Assembly (NCBI GenBank): GCA_028023455.1
Contig: JAQFVV010000003.1
Location: 2,272,925 to 2,336,924 of the forward strand
DNA: 64,000 bases
DNA from: Epiperipatus broadwayi
Lineage: Eukaryota > Onychophora > Udeonychophora > Euonychophora > Peripatidae
Direction of reading: 5' to 3'
Shown here in pieces: positions 1 to 12,926 of this stretch. Position numbers and translations under genes: made by a program. Position 1 is the stretch's first letter. Each line of letters begins with the position of its first letter. The notes under the pieces were generated by a model that was not told the origin of the DNA, ran no database searches, and worked only from the letters and a program-made list of their open reading frames with translations.

Positions 1-430
1 AAATTAACAAATGTTAAGGCAAAGTATTCAAATTAATTGCGCATTTTTTTAAAAAAAAATTTCATCTGTTGCTAACATACATATATAATGAAATGTTTAT
101 GCAACTATTTATCAGTTTCTAAATTTTAAAACAGTTCTGATTAAAAGAAATCGTACCATATGCACCTGTTTTAAATTGCATGTAGGTTTGATGTTAATTT
201 TCAAAATAACAAAAAATGGTGGGAAAAATGAATTGCACTACATTTTTTTAACACTATTTCATGGAGTATCAACAAATAAGAACCTACTTAATCTACTTTT
301 CAAAAATATATAAAATATATAATACTAAATTTCATCAATATTTAAAAAATAAAAGACTTTCAACAGTAGTTTAAGTGTAGATTTTGGAAAAATAAAAAAA
401 TTGGGGAAAATCTGATATAGTATGCAGGGG
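1..430 (-). repeat. Interspersed AT-rich repeat (family R1), minus-strand copy
   Basis: The reverse complement of this stretch matches 9480-9960 over most of its length, and a shorter piece matches 8020-8180. Shared landmarks are GCATACTATA near one end, a run around ACTCCATGAAATAGTATTG, and GAATACTTTGCCTTAACAT at the other end. The copies differ by many substitutions and indels, so the family is old. It has no open frame and no recognised relative. Confidence 0.7.
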
Positions 431-459
431 AAAAAATTAACACCAATCTAGTTAGACAT

Positions 460-1310
460 ATTGAATCTAAGTATAGAGAATTGAAACTCAGACTTTTAAG
501 CAACTTTCATCTATTCACACACTACTGATATACATGTCAACACACATGTAGAAAAAATAAATAATTACCAATATATGTATTTCATGCTGAACCAGTACTT
601 ATCAGTTGGTCCAGATTATCATTTCCCACCCACATATATAATCAGTGCTCTGTTTATATTAAGATAGCAAATCTTAATACTTTAATGGACAGGCTTCAAT
701 CTATTTCAACCTCCAACTTTTCAGCCATCCATACCATTGAAAATCTGATGATAGAATGCTCAAATCCCATGTTGATCTCATTATTGTTGTTATGTCCATG
801 TTGACCTTAAGTCATTCTGACCCCTCATGTATAGGACAATATCCATTTAAATACTAAGAAGAGAAATGGGTATAATATAGGTTTAATGTGTAAGATTTGA
901 AATACAAGCATTCTTATACTTGGAACTTAATTGTAAATATAGGGGATTTGATCTCAGACTTTCAAGCAACCTTTGACAATTCACACCATCTCATACTACT
1001 GAGACAAATGACCACACACATGTAGAAAAGATAAATAATCACCAATATAATTATTTTGTGCTGAATCAGCACTCACCAGTTAAGCCTGCATTCTGCCCAT
1101 CCCTCTTTTATGTATTTAAATGGATACTGTCCTATACATGACGGGTCAGAATGACCTGAGACCAACATAGGCATGATAACAATATTGGCATCAACATGGG
1201 ATTTGGGCATTCTATTATCAGATTTTCAATGGTATAGAGGGCTGAAGAGTTGGAGGTTGGAATAGATTGAAACCTGTCCATTAAATTATAAATATTTGCT
1301 ATTTTCATAT
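460..1310. repeat. Foldback repeat with nested internal copy
   Basis: Positions 665-855 and 1107-1310 are imperfect inverted complements. Both carry the blocks ATTTAAATGGATA/TATCCATTTAAAT and AATGGACAGG/CCTGTCCATT. Outside the left arm (470-660) is a ~200-bp minus-strand unit shared with 17409-17640, 25014-25220 and 25659-25860. A second copy of that unit, in the same orientation, sits between the arms (880-1090). The unit ends in GGGGATTTGATCTC, the complement of a motif like a pol III B box (GAGTTCAAATCCC in the 6711 copy). The element is a member of the foldback family described at 17409-18074, complicated by the nested copy. Confidence 0.75.
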
Positions 1311-2260
1311 CAACTGAGCATTCATTATATATATATATATATTGTGACCTTCTGGTTTGGCACCAGAAATAGTCATTGTAGTAGTGTTGTGGTAGTATAT
1401 CAGGAATATCTGATATAATCCTCTTAAAAAAAATGAATTAACGTGAAATTTTTAAAAAAAAATTTATTTTGACATAAAACTGTAATCAAAAGTAAGGGTA
1501 GGTGTAATTAAAAGATTTCTTAAGTGTTTAGTGTCTTGCTTTAGGGTATAATCAGTGATAAAATAGGGGAGTAGCTTGTTATATGCATAATCAGTACAGT
1601 CTGAGTTGATACTTACTTGTTTTATTTGTTCCTAAAGCAGTGTTCAGTTTTGTTAGAATGATTTTCTAGTCCATTTATTTTGTACATTTTAATTTATAGC
1701 ATAAACAGTAAAATATGTTTCAATCATCATCATTCACATTGTCATTTCAGTCAGTATAGTGTCATACCTATAGCATATTACTACTGAATATTCATGCATT
1801 ATCCAACTTCATTTTTCATTCATATGTTTCATTAAACCATTAAATATCCCACATCACATTCAAATATTTAATTATATCAATAACAGTATTAAAAATCTAG
1901 CTTAATTACATTTTAAATAAATTAACGAATTATAGATTGGTGAATTATTTAATGATAAATACTGTAAAATATTTTATTTATTAAAACAATTGTCATCAAT
2001 TTTATTCTACTGCTTTAAAACACATTTAATTATTAGTTCAATATTTTTTTTTTCATTTATTTAAAAGACGAAATAATTTTTTTTCATCTCTATTTTTTTT
2101 TTAACTGTCTCAAGTTTTTGCATAATTAAGTAAGTTGCAGTGGGAGGAGTGATTGGTGATCTTTTTCTGATGATGTCAACATTATCGTAAACAATTGGAA
2201 GAGAACAAGGTGATGTAATGATTATTAAAAAAATTTATAAAAAGGAATACTTATTATTTT
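1311..2260. other. AT-rich non-coding stretch
   Basis: There is a short (TA)n tract at about 1328-1343 and many poly-A/T runs. I see no open frame with codon structure and no recognisable repeat. Confidence 0.5.
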
Positions 2261-2360
2261 AAGAGGGCAGAGTTAATAATTATTACTTAGAAGAGGGAAG
2301 AATCAATAATCATTACTTAGAAGAGGTCAGTCAATTATTATTACTTTCAAGAGGGCAGTC
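2261..2360. repeat. Minisatellite, ~30-bp unit, 3-4 copies
   Basis: Units start with AAGAGGGCAG or AAGAGGGAAG at 2261, 2291, 2321 and 2349. Each continues into an A/T-rich part resembling TCAATAATTATTACTTAG. The last unit is partial. Confidence 0.85.
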
Positions 2361-4434
2361 ATCAAACAAACTTTTAAGACAGCTATAACTAAGTTTATGT
2401 AGCAAAGTTTAATAGTGCAATTATTTTTCCTCTTCCAGAGTTTGAATTGAAAATTTAATTATATTATTTTGTTTATGAAATGTGTACTTAAGACCACTAA
2501 AAGATATGTCAATTTGCTCCCAGCCTATTGTTTAGATTTCCCAATGTTATGCTAAAGTACATGTAAGTGTTATATTCTATTATTCAAAATAAATTGTTAT
2601 TATTTAAGAAATGGGAATGCTTGATAGAACTGTAAAATTATCTTCTTTAAATTTAAACTTAACAGGAAAGGATAAAAAAATGTTTGTTTATTTTATAACA
2701 ATTAATTTTTTAAGTTTAAATCATACTATGAAGAGAATAACTGCTACGTGCATCATTTATATGTGGGAAAGATGTGAACTGTTATTAAACATTTTCAGAA
2801 CTTTAATAAACAAATTTCATGCTAAATATAAAAGAAAATTTAAAATATACACAAGAATTATGTAATTTTATTGTCATATGTATTAGAACAGCGGCATAAT
2901 TATTTCTATTTTTACCTTTGGAAAAGAAAATATGCAAGATTAAATATGTCATTAAATGTACATTAATAATTATTTGTTCTTCTAGACTAATAGGAGGAAT
3001 GAAATTATAAATGGATAAAGTTATGTGACATTGCTGTATTAATATTACCAATGAGTTTATCTAAACAAATATTATTAATTGAATGACTGTGTATTCCTGA
3101 ATGGCTTTACAATTGTGAAATCAAATTTTAAATATATCCCAGGAATGAAGTACAAACTTAAATTTTATTTGCATTTGGAATATTCATTGCTTAATTAATG
3201 AAATTCCATATAATATCGACAGCAATTCATTAGTTGATAAGTAAAAACATTGAATATGCTCTTATGGATTCAACAAAATATTGTTTTGTTTCTCCTGCAG
3301 GAAATGTGTTGTTTTGTATCAATATTTATTCTTGCATGTTTATCGTTCAGTATCCTTATTATTCATTTGGAGACATGACAAGGAAAGTCATGTAAAACTA
3401 TTCATAAACTTTTCGTTTCATCTGGAAGGAAGAAAAAAAGAAGAGAACTTCATTTTATATAATAGTGTTAGACAGTTAGCATTAGTTAAATATGTTTATT
3501 ATAGGTATTATTATATTTTTGTTCTCCTAGAACTTCTCATAAATGTATAGTATTAATGGAAGATAATATACTGGTAATTTTTTTTATTTTTATTATTGTT
3601 ATTATTTTAATATGAAGTTTGGTCGTGTGTGTGTTAATATCCATGCATATAATAAAATGAATGGAAGAATCCATTTATTGATCAATAAGGGTGAATAATT
3701 ATTCTAAAAAAATTCATTATATTAAATCTTACCGTATATTTTTTTTTTTTATAAATTAGAATACCATTATTTTCAAGAATTATTTCATCTATAACATACA
3801 ATTTTATTATTTATTTAGGTTCAATTTAACTACAGATTCGTGCCAATATCAAGGCATTATATTATAAAAAAACTATTTGTCTTGCTTTGTCCATAGTAAT
3901 TAGTATTTTATTCTCCAACTGTTCTTTGAACATTACCAAGTCCTAAATATTGTCAGATATGAGATATTTATTCTTTATTAATTCTAGCAGTAATAATTAA
4001 TATTTTAACAGTAATTTTTTGCTTACTGTGATTTTAAATGGTCTGTATATCATATGCTTATACATGTGTGTGTCTATTATTAAACTTATTTATAATTATA
4101 TATAATTGCAAGTAAAAATGATTTTAAATCAATCGGATTCAGAAAGAAAAGATGATCAATCATTTTGAAGAATTAGAAAGTTATTTAAGAGAGAATTATT
4201 ATTTCTTTGTTATGACTGAATGAAAAGTATTTTTGTGGCTATATGCTATAAAGTTCACAATGTTTATAATATTTTATGGGATTGAGTCAGTGTATTTGTT
4301 AGTTGAATATTTAATATGGGTAGTTTGCCCAGTGCAGTGTAGTGTAGTGTATGGAATTAAGTATTCCTTTTCTTATCCATGTATTGGAGTATTTTGATAG
4401 GAGTGGATTGAATCCTCCTTTTATATTTGATATA
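2361..4434. other. AT-rich stretch, no supported gene
   Basis: Three short open frames occur here. The one near 3281-3550 follows a good-looking 3' splice acceptor (pyrimidine tract then CCTGCAG, ending at 3300). The peptide has no recognised domain and no partner exon is visible, so I do not call a gene. Confidence 0.4.
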
Positions 4435-4585
4435 TTGAATTAAATGTGTATGAAGCTAGAGATGTTCTCTCCCTGAATTTCATTTGGTGATGAGTTATTC
4501 TACCAATTATTGAATTAAGTATGTATGAAGCTAGAGATGTTATCTCCATAATTTTCATTTGGTGATGAGTTATTCCACCAGTTAT
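4435..4585. repeat. Tandem duplication, 75-bp unit
   Basis: Two adjacent copies start with TTGAATTAA at 4435 and 4510. They share TGTATGAAGCTAGAGATGTT and TTTCATTTGGTGATGAGTTA with a few differences. Confidence 0.9.
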
Positions 4586-6285
4586 CTAGTCTTAAAGATA
4601 GACTTGGAAGTTATTGTTGTATTTACCTGATTTGAATTATAGAAATCTTTTATCCCATGTGTATTGGATGTTTTCCAGCTTATGCTATAGCCTAGTGTTT
4701 GATAGTTTATGGATAAAAAGAAGAATAAAAGGAAAGTATAGTGTGTTATAAAACAGCTGTATTGTAGTTAATAAATAAAGATTGATTGATCTTCACTTTC
4801 ATCCATATTATGATTATATTGAAATATCATAAGCAAACCGATTAGATTGATTAACATTATTTATTTATTTTCTTTGACACACAGCATAATACAGATTCAT
4901 GCACAAATTGTTAATTTTGAGATATAAAAAAATTCATTATTAATGTAGAACTTTACTTATCATATTAAAACATTTGTAGTAATCATTTAAGCTTCATCTC
5001 ATTGATTTTTATCATTTAATCATAATTTGCATAAATAATCAAGCAAAGATAGGACATTAGTTAATGAATACAATGATTTACTTTATTTTGGCAAAGCAGA
5101 ACCTAGTTATTCAATAGAATACTTTACTTCAAAATTACAAAGAAAAATACATTTAATTAATAGAAGTATTTATTTTCTTTGGTAAGATAGTCCAATATTA
5201 TTCCTAGTTTAAATCCCCTTATTGTAATTTAGTTAAGATACTTTTAAAGAACAAGGCAAAATCTTGATTTGTTCAGTAATTAGAATATTAATCTATGTTG
5301 TTGTTATAAATTTTTAGTTAGTAAATGAGTGATATTCAGCAAAATGCTGAATAAAAGATACTTTAGTAATCAGTTACTAGAAGTGTAAGGCCATATTTTT
5401 ATTTTTATTTTTGTATAAGTCTATCAGAAATCACTGATAGATAAAAGGCCATTTCTTTTATGGTAAATGATATGCATTCATTTAATTCATTTAATGCTAA
5501 AGATAAAATATTTTACCAATCTATCAGGATGCACCTGATGAATGAAATATAGTAGATGTAAAAAAATCAACAAATTGTGTTGTATTATTTATTCTTGTAT
5601 AAACTGTGAATAACAATATTAAATCCCTTTGGAATTTGTGTTCATACCAATAAAAGAAAAGTAAATGTTGATCTAGCTATTTTCTATTTGATTAATAAAT
5701 ATTTTGTTATCTAAATTTGTATTTGGAGTTTCTTCTATAACATTCATTCGTATTTCACACTTCCACACATGCTTATACATTTATTTTATTTAATGTAACA
5801 TAATTGCATTTTATTTAATTATAATAAATCTCTAGATATGATGATGTTGATTTCCTTGATTCAAACACTATATGAGATGCCAATTACCTACTGATCATTT
5901 TAAAAGGGTTTTGTTATTTAATAATTCTTTAGATGATGAATTGAAATCAAAATGTGCCCCATTTCTTTCATTATCTAACTGCAAGTATCTATTTAGGGTA
6001 TTGTTTGTTTTATAATATTATTTTCATAGTGTTAAATAATAATTTGAGATATAGAAATGTTAGATCAAACCATGCCATAAGTTAATTCCCTGAGATCTTC
6101 AATTTTAATTTAGATTAGGCAATAAATTCATTTAGCCAGATTAGATTAGTGAGTAGTTAAAATTTAGTAATGATAAATTTAGTGAGTTTAGATCTAGTGA
6201 ATTATACATTACAATTTCTGAAATATTATTTGTTATTTTATTTTAGTTATTAGTTAATTTTATAATATAGTAGAGGTTGTTCAGT
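4586..6285. other. AT-rich stretch, nothing recognised
   Basis: Small hairpin-like motifs are present, such as CTATCAGAAATCACTGATAG near 5421. I find no coding signal or longer repeat. Confidence 0.45.
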
Positions 6286-6383
6286 GCATATGGATGATGG
6301 GAGGAGGTGAAATATAGAGTATTATTAATTAATTGCATATGGATGATGGGAGGAGGTGAAATATAGAGTATTATTAATTAATT
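6286..6383. repeat. Perfect tandem duplication, 49-bp unit
   Basis: The copies at 6286-6334 and 6335-6383 are identical by reading, starting with GCATATGGATGATGGGAGGA. The lack of any difference points to a recent duplication, or to an assembly duplication. Confidence 0.92.
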
Positions 6384-6655
6384 TTAGCTGGTAGGATTTT
6401 ACCAATTTAATTTTTGTTTAGCATAGAACTGATAGATGTTTATTCCTATTAGTTATAATATTTTCTCTCACATCTAATGTACATTGTACACCTCATACAC
6501 CTCTGTATCTCTCAACTGAGTTAGTTTTAGGTGAAAGCTTTAATTAAGAGCCTCATGAATAGATTTAGGTAAAGTTAAATAAATATTTTATTCTATGATC
6601 CATAGAATTGGTGCCCCCGGGTAATTGTTAGTGTTGGTGATAGGTGTGAGGGGTT

Positions 6656-6658
<3 letters not shown>

Positions 6659-6709
<51 letters not shown>
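6659..6709. repeat. (AT)n microsatellite
   Basis: About 25 uninterrupted AT units. The tract directly abuts the short repeat copy that begins at 6711. Confidence 0.97.
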
Positions 6710-6710
<1 letters not shown>

Positions 6711-6712
<2 letters not shown>

Positions 6713-6925
6713 GCAGGGGAGATGATAATCTGGATCAATTGATGATTGCTGGTTCAGCATGAAATGTGTATATTGGTGATTATTTATCTTTTCTACATGT
6801 CTTTTATGTGTGTCAGTAGTATGAGATAGTGTGAATAGTTGAAGGTTGCTTAAAAGTTTGAGTTCAAATCCCCTATATTTACAATTAAGTTACAGGTATA
6901 AGAATTCCTATATTTCAAATCTTAT
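6711..6925 (+). repeat. Single copy of the foldback family's ~210-bp arm unit
   Basis: This is the plus-strand version of the unit seen in the foldbacks at 460, 17409, 25014 and 25659. It carries GGTTCAGCATGAAATG near the start and TTGAGTTCAAATCCCC near the end. The latter resembles a pol III B box (GGTTCGANNCC) and the former could be an A box. Their ~115-bp spacing is too long for a normal tRNA-type promoter, so a SINE origin is only possible. The copy directly abuts the left arm of the large inverted repeat that follows. Confidence 0.65.
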
Positions 6926-8019
6926 ATACTAAATCTGCATATATTTCTTTATAATGAAACTAGGGAAAGGAAAGCATATTTCAGGCATTATGTATTTACA
7001 AATATGCCTATAGGATTATCCCTGACTGTTATCTAAAAGATATAATAATAATTCACAAACATTAATAACAGACTAATACATATTAAGTAATTAAATATAG
7101 ATAATTTCAAACCAATGATTTCTTTCCACTAAGAAGCAATGAGAACAGTACACTGGAGCAGTTTTAATTATCTCTCCCAAAAATTTATTAAGTTAATTAA
7201 TCTCTGCTTTGAAATTATGCATATCATAACATAAGAATTTAGAAATGAAATAAAATAATTAGAATAGAAAATAGGCATGGCCATTTAAAATAATAACTGA
7301 TTATAGTTACTGAAAAAATTATTTAAGTTACATTTATAGGAAAAAATAATATAGTTACCATTTAGATATTTTATTTTAATAAGAATTTTAAGTAATTGAG
7401 AATTTATAATTTAACCAAAATTCATTATAGCTAGTTTCATTGAAATATTATATGTTTTAAAAATAGATTTATAAAGCACTGTGGTGAAAAAAATTTTACC
7501 AATTTTCTTCCAGGCTGAGTTATCCAGCATTTGGAGTAGGCATTGACACTTCTCTGGATGGATTGCTTGTCCACAATGTTATTCCTTAATGCAGGTGGTG
7601 GTTGAACTTCTCCATCCTGATGATGATGATGATTACCATGGCAGCATGCAGGATGAGCTTACAGTCACTATTCTTCTGTAGGAAAATTGCAAATTTGGAC
7701 CTTCCTAGCCACTCAATCAAAATTCAGACATGCGTAGCTTCCTGTGGTAACTTGCTTGACTTATATAGTACATCTCTCCATTAGTGACAAAATATGGGAT
7801 TTATATATGAAATCTTATCCTTCTATTGCATTTGCCTACAAGTTAGTTTTGCAGAATAAAAATCCATTAGCTTATTTACAACTCTTCTTTAAAATTATGA
7901 AATTTAACTTTCTATTGTTAAATTTCTTAATGTAGCACTTTTATCTTAGTAAAACAAATGTGATCCCCAAGTGAATAGAAAATAGTGATGCATGATCACA
8001 TTTGCTTTCACTAAGGTGT

Positions 8020-8180
8020 GCCTTAAAATTTGTTATTTTTAAAATTAACATTTAACCTACATGCAATTTTAAACAGGTGCATGTGGCATGATTTCTTTTA
8101 ATAAGAACTGTTTTAAAATTTAAAAATTGATAAATAGTTGTGTGAACATTTTGTCATATATGTATGTTGGTTACAGGTAA
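8020..8180 (+). repeat. R1 interspersed repeat, partial copy
   Basis: Matches 9765-9925 in the same orientation and the reverse complement of about 70-220. Shared text includes AACAGGTGCATGTGGCATGA and TATATGTATGTTGGTTACAG. Confidence 0.75.
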
Positions 8181-8334
8181 AATTTTACATATATGTGGTT
8201 CTTAGGAAAATAATGAATTACATTGATTCACATAAATATATAATAAATTAAAGATTTAAAAATATAAATATAATCACATTGTAACATAATTAAATCTATT
8301 ACATATCACAGTTTGTACTTGCATATATATATAT

Positions 8335-8664
8335 AACAAAACTTAAATATATTCCAAACAACGGTAAACAATTTATAATACAATATAAATAAAAACTCAA
8401 AAACTCATAAAGAAATATTTTCGATTACATTCATAATCATTTTCAACTCAACTTGAAAGTTGAGTTAAAAATGATTATGAATATAATCGAAAATATTTCT
8501 TTATGAGTTTTTATTGAGTTTTTATTTATATTGTATTTTGAAAGTTGAGTTGAAAATGATTATGAATATAATCGAAAATATTTCTTTATGAGTTTTTATT
8601 GAGTTTTTATTTATATTGTATTATAAATTGTTTACCGTTGTTTGGAATATATTTAAGTTTTGTT
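8335..8664. repeat. Near-perfect hairpin with a duplicated inner arm
   Basis: The left arm 8335-8454 is the reverse complement of 8540-8664 with very few differences. The inner 85 bp of the right arm occurs twice in tandem, starting at 8455 and at 8540, both with GAAAGTTGAGTT. The loop next to the first right-arm copy is only a few bases. The arrangement fits template switching during replication followed by tandem slippage. It lies inside the large inverted repeat 6926-9467. Confidence 0.92.
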
Positions 8665-9479
8665 ATTGTATTATTGATATTAGTGGACATTTATTTTGTT
8701 TTATATATATATATATGTGTGTGTGTGTGTGCCAATACTGATATAAGAATGGAGAAGTTCAACCACCACTTGTGCCAAGGAAGGACATCGCAGATGAGCA
8801 ACCCATCCAGAGATTTGCCAATGCCTATTTTAAATAAAAGATAATTGTTAATATTTCTTCACTGCAGAACTCTATAAATCTATTTTAAAAACTTATAATA
8901 TTTAAATGAAGCTAGATATAATGAATGTTCATCAAATTATAAATTCACAATTACTTAATATTCTTGCTAAAATAAAATCTGTAAATGGTAACTGTAATAA
9001 TCTTCCCTATAAATATAACTTTAATAATTTTTCCTGTAACTGTAATCAGTTATTTTAACCTTTCTGCAGCCATCCCTATTTTCTATTCTAATTATTTTAT
9101 TTCAATTCTAACTTCATATATTGTGATATGCCATAATTTCAAAATAAAGAATATTTAACTTAATAAATTTTTGGGATAGACAATTAGCTCTCCAGTGTAA
9201 TGCTTTCATTGCTTTTGAGCTGATAGAAATCACTGTTTTGAAATTTATTTTAAGAGATAACAACATATTGCTATGTGCTCGTTATCTATATTTAATTACT
9301 TAATATGTATTAGTCTGTTATTAAGGTTTGCAAATTGTTATTATACCTCTTAGTTAGATAATGGCCAGTGATGATACCACAGGCATATTTATGAATGTAT
9401 AATGCCTGAAATATGTATTCTCTTCCCCAGTTTCTATATAAAGAAATATATACAGATTCAATATATCTAACTAGATTGC

Positions 9480-10335
9480 TATTTTTTTCCTGCATACTAT
9501 ATTTTTTCCAACTTTTTTGTTTCTCCCAAACCTACTATTAGAAAGTATTTTATTTTTTCAATAATAATGAAATTTAGTATTATATTGTTTAAATATTATA
9601 TTTTAAATACTGACGAAATTTAGTATTATATATTTTATATATTTTTGAAAAGTAGGTTAATTGGGTTTTTTATTTCTTGATACTCCATGAAATAGTATTG
9701 AAAGTCATAGCAGTTTTTTTTTTAAAAAAATGTACTGCAATTCATTTTTCTACCATTTTTTTATTATTTTTAAAATTAACATTAAACCTATATGCAATTT
9801 TAAACAGGTACATGTGGCATAATTTCTTTTAATAAGAACTTTTCAAATTTAGAAACTAATAAATAGTTGTGTAAATATTTTGTTATATATGTATGTTGGT
9901 CACAGACAAAAATTTAAAAAAAAAATTTGCGAACCATGTGAATACTTTACCTTACCATTCATTTTTTTTTTTTTAAATGTATTATAGTTTTTAAATATTT
10001 GTTTTTTAATTTTTTATACTCCACTAAATACTGTTGAAAGACAGGAGTTTCATTTGTTAAAACTAGATAATGTAAATAGCCTTTTGATTTATTTATTAAG
10101 CTTTTGAAAATAGTATTTATGATCTTTCTAATTTCCACTGAAAAAAAAAAAATTGCATTTTTGATTTTTCTAACTATCACTGAAAATTGTTTTTTTTTTT
10201 TTTTTTTTTAGTGTTGAAAGTCAGGAGTTTGTTTTTTAATGTAGTGCAATTCATATGAATACTTTGCCTTAACATATATTTTAACCCCCTGCATACTATA
10301 GCATTTTTTATTTTTCCTGCCATTTTTTAGGTTAA
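9480..10335 (+). repeat. R1 interspersed repeat, plus-strand copy with partial internal repeats
   Basis: Positions 9480-9960 match the reverse complement of 1-430. The following part (9961-10335) repeats sections of the unit: ACTCCA-CTAAATA-TTGAAAG blocks, then GAATACTTTGCCTTAACAT and the end motif GCATACTATAGCA. So at least one further truncated unit follows in direct orientation. No open frame of note. Confidence 0.7.
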
Positions 10336-11321
10336 TATTTTTTCCTACCATTTTTTGAAACTATATGCTTCTAATTGATGTCATTTATTGCTTGTATGTG
10401 GTAGCAGTGTTTTTGGAGATGTTTTCAAATTCAAAATGGTGTCGAGTTCATACTATATCAGCACTAGTAAAATTTTATGTTAAGGATTAAAAATTAATGC
10501 ATGGAGGTTTTGTGTAAGATTACAATGGGGGGCAAAAATAAAACAAAGAAATCATTAATTTCTTTGTTGACTTTTAAAATAAAATAAGAATAAATTTATT
10601 GTCTGTAAAGGGATTAAGTGTAGGGTTTTTTTTATAAACAAATAAAATTAAAATAATCACTGTGTATATGTGTATTTTCAAAATAATATAAATCGTCTTT
10701 AAAAAACTTTAAATAATTTTAATGACCAGTAGCTCTAAAAAAGACCAATTCTACAAACTAAAAACAAAATTGATCTGAATGTGGTGGTAAATAAGAAAAA
10801 TAAAATGTTACTCCTAAACCCCATAAAATTTCAACATTTTCCCATAATCTTTAATTTAAAAAAAAAATTTAAACAACTCATTTTGTATTTTTTCCTTATT
10901 GTATATTTGTTAATCACTTTGTATAACTGAATTCAGTTTTTTTTTATCTTATTTATTTGTAACTTTTATTTTGTATTTTTGTTCTTCTTGTTTATTTATT
11001 TAAATAAATTTGTAAATTTTTTAACCACTGTCAATTGTAATATCATTTCTGAAGAAAATACATGTAACTTATTTTATATTTGTTTAATTTTATTTACATA
11101 ATACATTTTATTTTCATTTGTAAACAAAACAAAAAAAAAAAACATATTCCAACTATTTGTTCCAGTTATCACTTAATATTTAATGGTTCCCTCAAGTGTC
11201 AATAACTATCCCTCAATGCCTACTAAATGATTACTCAAATAATAATAATAATAATTAAAATTGAAATAGGATATTGATACAAATATTTGTTTGTTTAAAT
11301 TAGAAAATTGTAATGATATAT
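10336..11321. other. AT-rich stretch, nothing recognised
   Basis: Poly-A/T runs and simple-sequence patches only. There is a short (AAT)n at about 11239-11253. No gene or recognisable element. Confidence 0.5.
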
Positions 11322-11409
11322 ATCAAGATAGTATGGAGCTGTCCCTTTAAATAATCAGAAACATATATGTTTCTGATTATTTAAAGGGACAGCTCCATAC
11401 TATCTTGAT
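11322..11409. repeat. Perfect 88-bp palindrome without spacer
   Basis: Left arm 11322-11365 and right arm 11366-11409 are exact reverse complements over 44 bases, with the centre at ACATA|TATGT. The arms include GGAGCTGTCCCTTTAAATAA, which has higher G+C than the surroundings. Such spacerless palindromes can extrude as cruciforms and are usually unstable, so this is either a recent event or an assembly or library fold-back artefact. Confidence 0.97.
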
Positions 11410-12926
11410 TAAATTTACAAAATTCCTGGAAAAAAATATCCATCTGTTCTATTTCTTTTATGTTTCATGCATTTCTGACAAAAACTTTTTCATTAGAATA
11501 CATATTGGTAGGCAAATCAAAATAATTTATTGAAAAAAATATAATATAACTAATATTTCCATTACAAACACACATTTTTATAGAGTTTTTAAAAAATTTC
11601 ATTCTTATCTGCTTCAGTATTCTCAAAGATCATTCATTGGTTGAGAAGTTATAATGCTATGATTTCTTACTACAAATGCACAAATATTGGAAGAATAAGA
11701 AAAGTAAAATTAATTATAAATAATAAATAAACAAACAATATGGTGGAGATTGATTATATATCAGAGAGAGCAACAAGATTAATGGAAGACCCCAAATGCA
11801 GATAATTTATGTTTGGGTCTTAACAAGTTATCATGGTGAGGGGGAAATGAACTTTTATATAAATGTACAAAATTTTTTCTATCATGCTAGACAACATTTT
11901 AAAATGCATGGAAAATTTTAATGCTAGAATTAGAAAACAGCTAAAATATGAAAATAATGTGGATAAATTTGGTTATGGAAACACAGAAATGAAAGCAATT
12001 AAAATTTCTTGAATTAAAAAAAAATGTGTGTTATAAATTTCTTGTTTGAGAGTTGTGGTACTGGACATGGATGTATTTAAATGAAGGTACTGTAGAATTG
12101 TATTACATTTTGTCATTATGTATTCAAGATTATATGTTTTTTAATATTTGTTACTGATGTTAGTGCAAAGCTTGAGAAAAAAAGTTTAGTCATTGACAAC
12201 TCTAGTGCTACAGATATACTTCAGTTTTAAATAAGATTAACAAAAAAAATAACTGATATTCTATTATTAAACTGCTACACAGATCAGAAGTATATAAATC
12301 ATAAATACTTTTGCCATTAGAGTTAACATCATAAATACTTTTGTAAATTTTCAATTGAAACAAGACAATGTGTATTATATAATAATGTTTGGACATTTTA
12401 TTTATAGATAACAAATTGCTAGAGAAGTACTGGAGCAAAAAATGAAGTGCATAATAAAGACAAACTCCAAAATTAGAGACTAAGTTTAGATTTGTCTAAA
12501 TTTAATGTAATTGAACTTTTTATTTTAAATTGTATGTCTTTTAAAAAGGTGCTAAAAATTATTGCTATTATATCTCAGATGCTGCTATTATGGATGTCAA
12601 TTTTAAAAATTACTTTATCTGATGAATATTGATATGAATACAAGCACATATTGAAAATATTACACTGAGATAGAAATTATTTGCTTTTAATTTGATCACA
12701 AATGGGTTTTTTTTTTCAGATTTTTGCTAGTTATAGCTAAACTATACAGAAATTTATCAGAATTGATTTGGTGGATAAAGACAACTTTCAAATGCATAGA
12801 AAGAAGATCCAATACTTACTGGTTATTAAAAATATAATGAAAAATTATTGTTCCCATGATCACTTTCCATTGTGGTACTAAGAATGGAATAGACAGATCA
12901 ACAGTGTCATTGGTATCATGGCATAT
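11410..12926. other. AT-rich stretch, nothing recognised
   Basis: Only short open frames without domain signal. No repeat copies that I could match elsewhere in the window. Confidence 0.45.

Larger units (their letters stand above)
6926..9467. repeat. Large inverted repeat, ~700-bp arms, 1.1-kb centre
   Basis: Left arm 6926-7620 and right arm 8741-9467 are diverged reverse complements along their whole length. Landmarks include CATATTTCAGGCATT at the outer ends, TTTATTAAGTTAATTAAT-type blocks in the middle, and GTGGTGGTTGAACTTCTCC at the inner ends. The inner ~80 bp of each arm has higher G+C and is better conserved than the rest. The centre holds an R1 copy (8020-8180), a second nested hairpin (8335-8664) and no coding frame. 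It may be an old foldback transposon or an inverted segmental duplication. No target duplication is obvious. Confidence 0.8.

Noticed and set aside
3281-3550. Possible exon after a good 3' splice acceptor (ending at 3300)
   Set aside because: The 80-odd residue reading has no known domain, no matching donor or partner exon was found, and such acceptors arise by chance in T-rich DNA.
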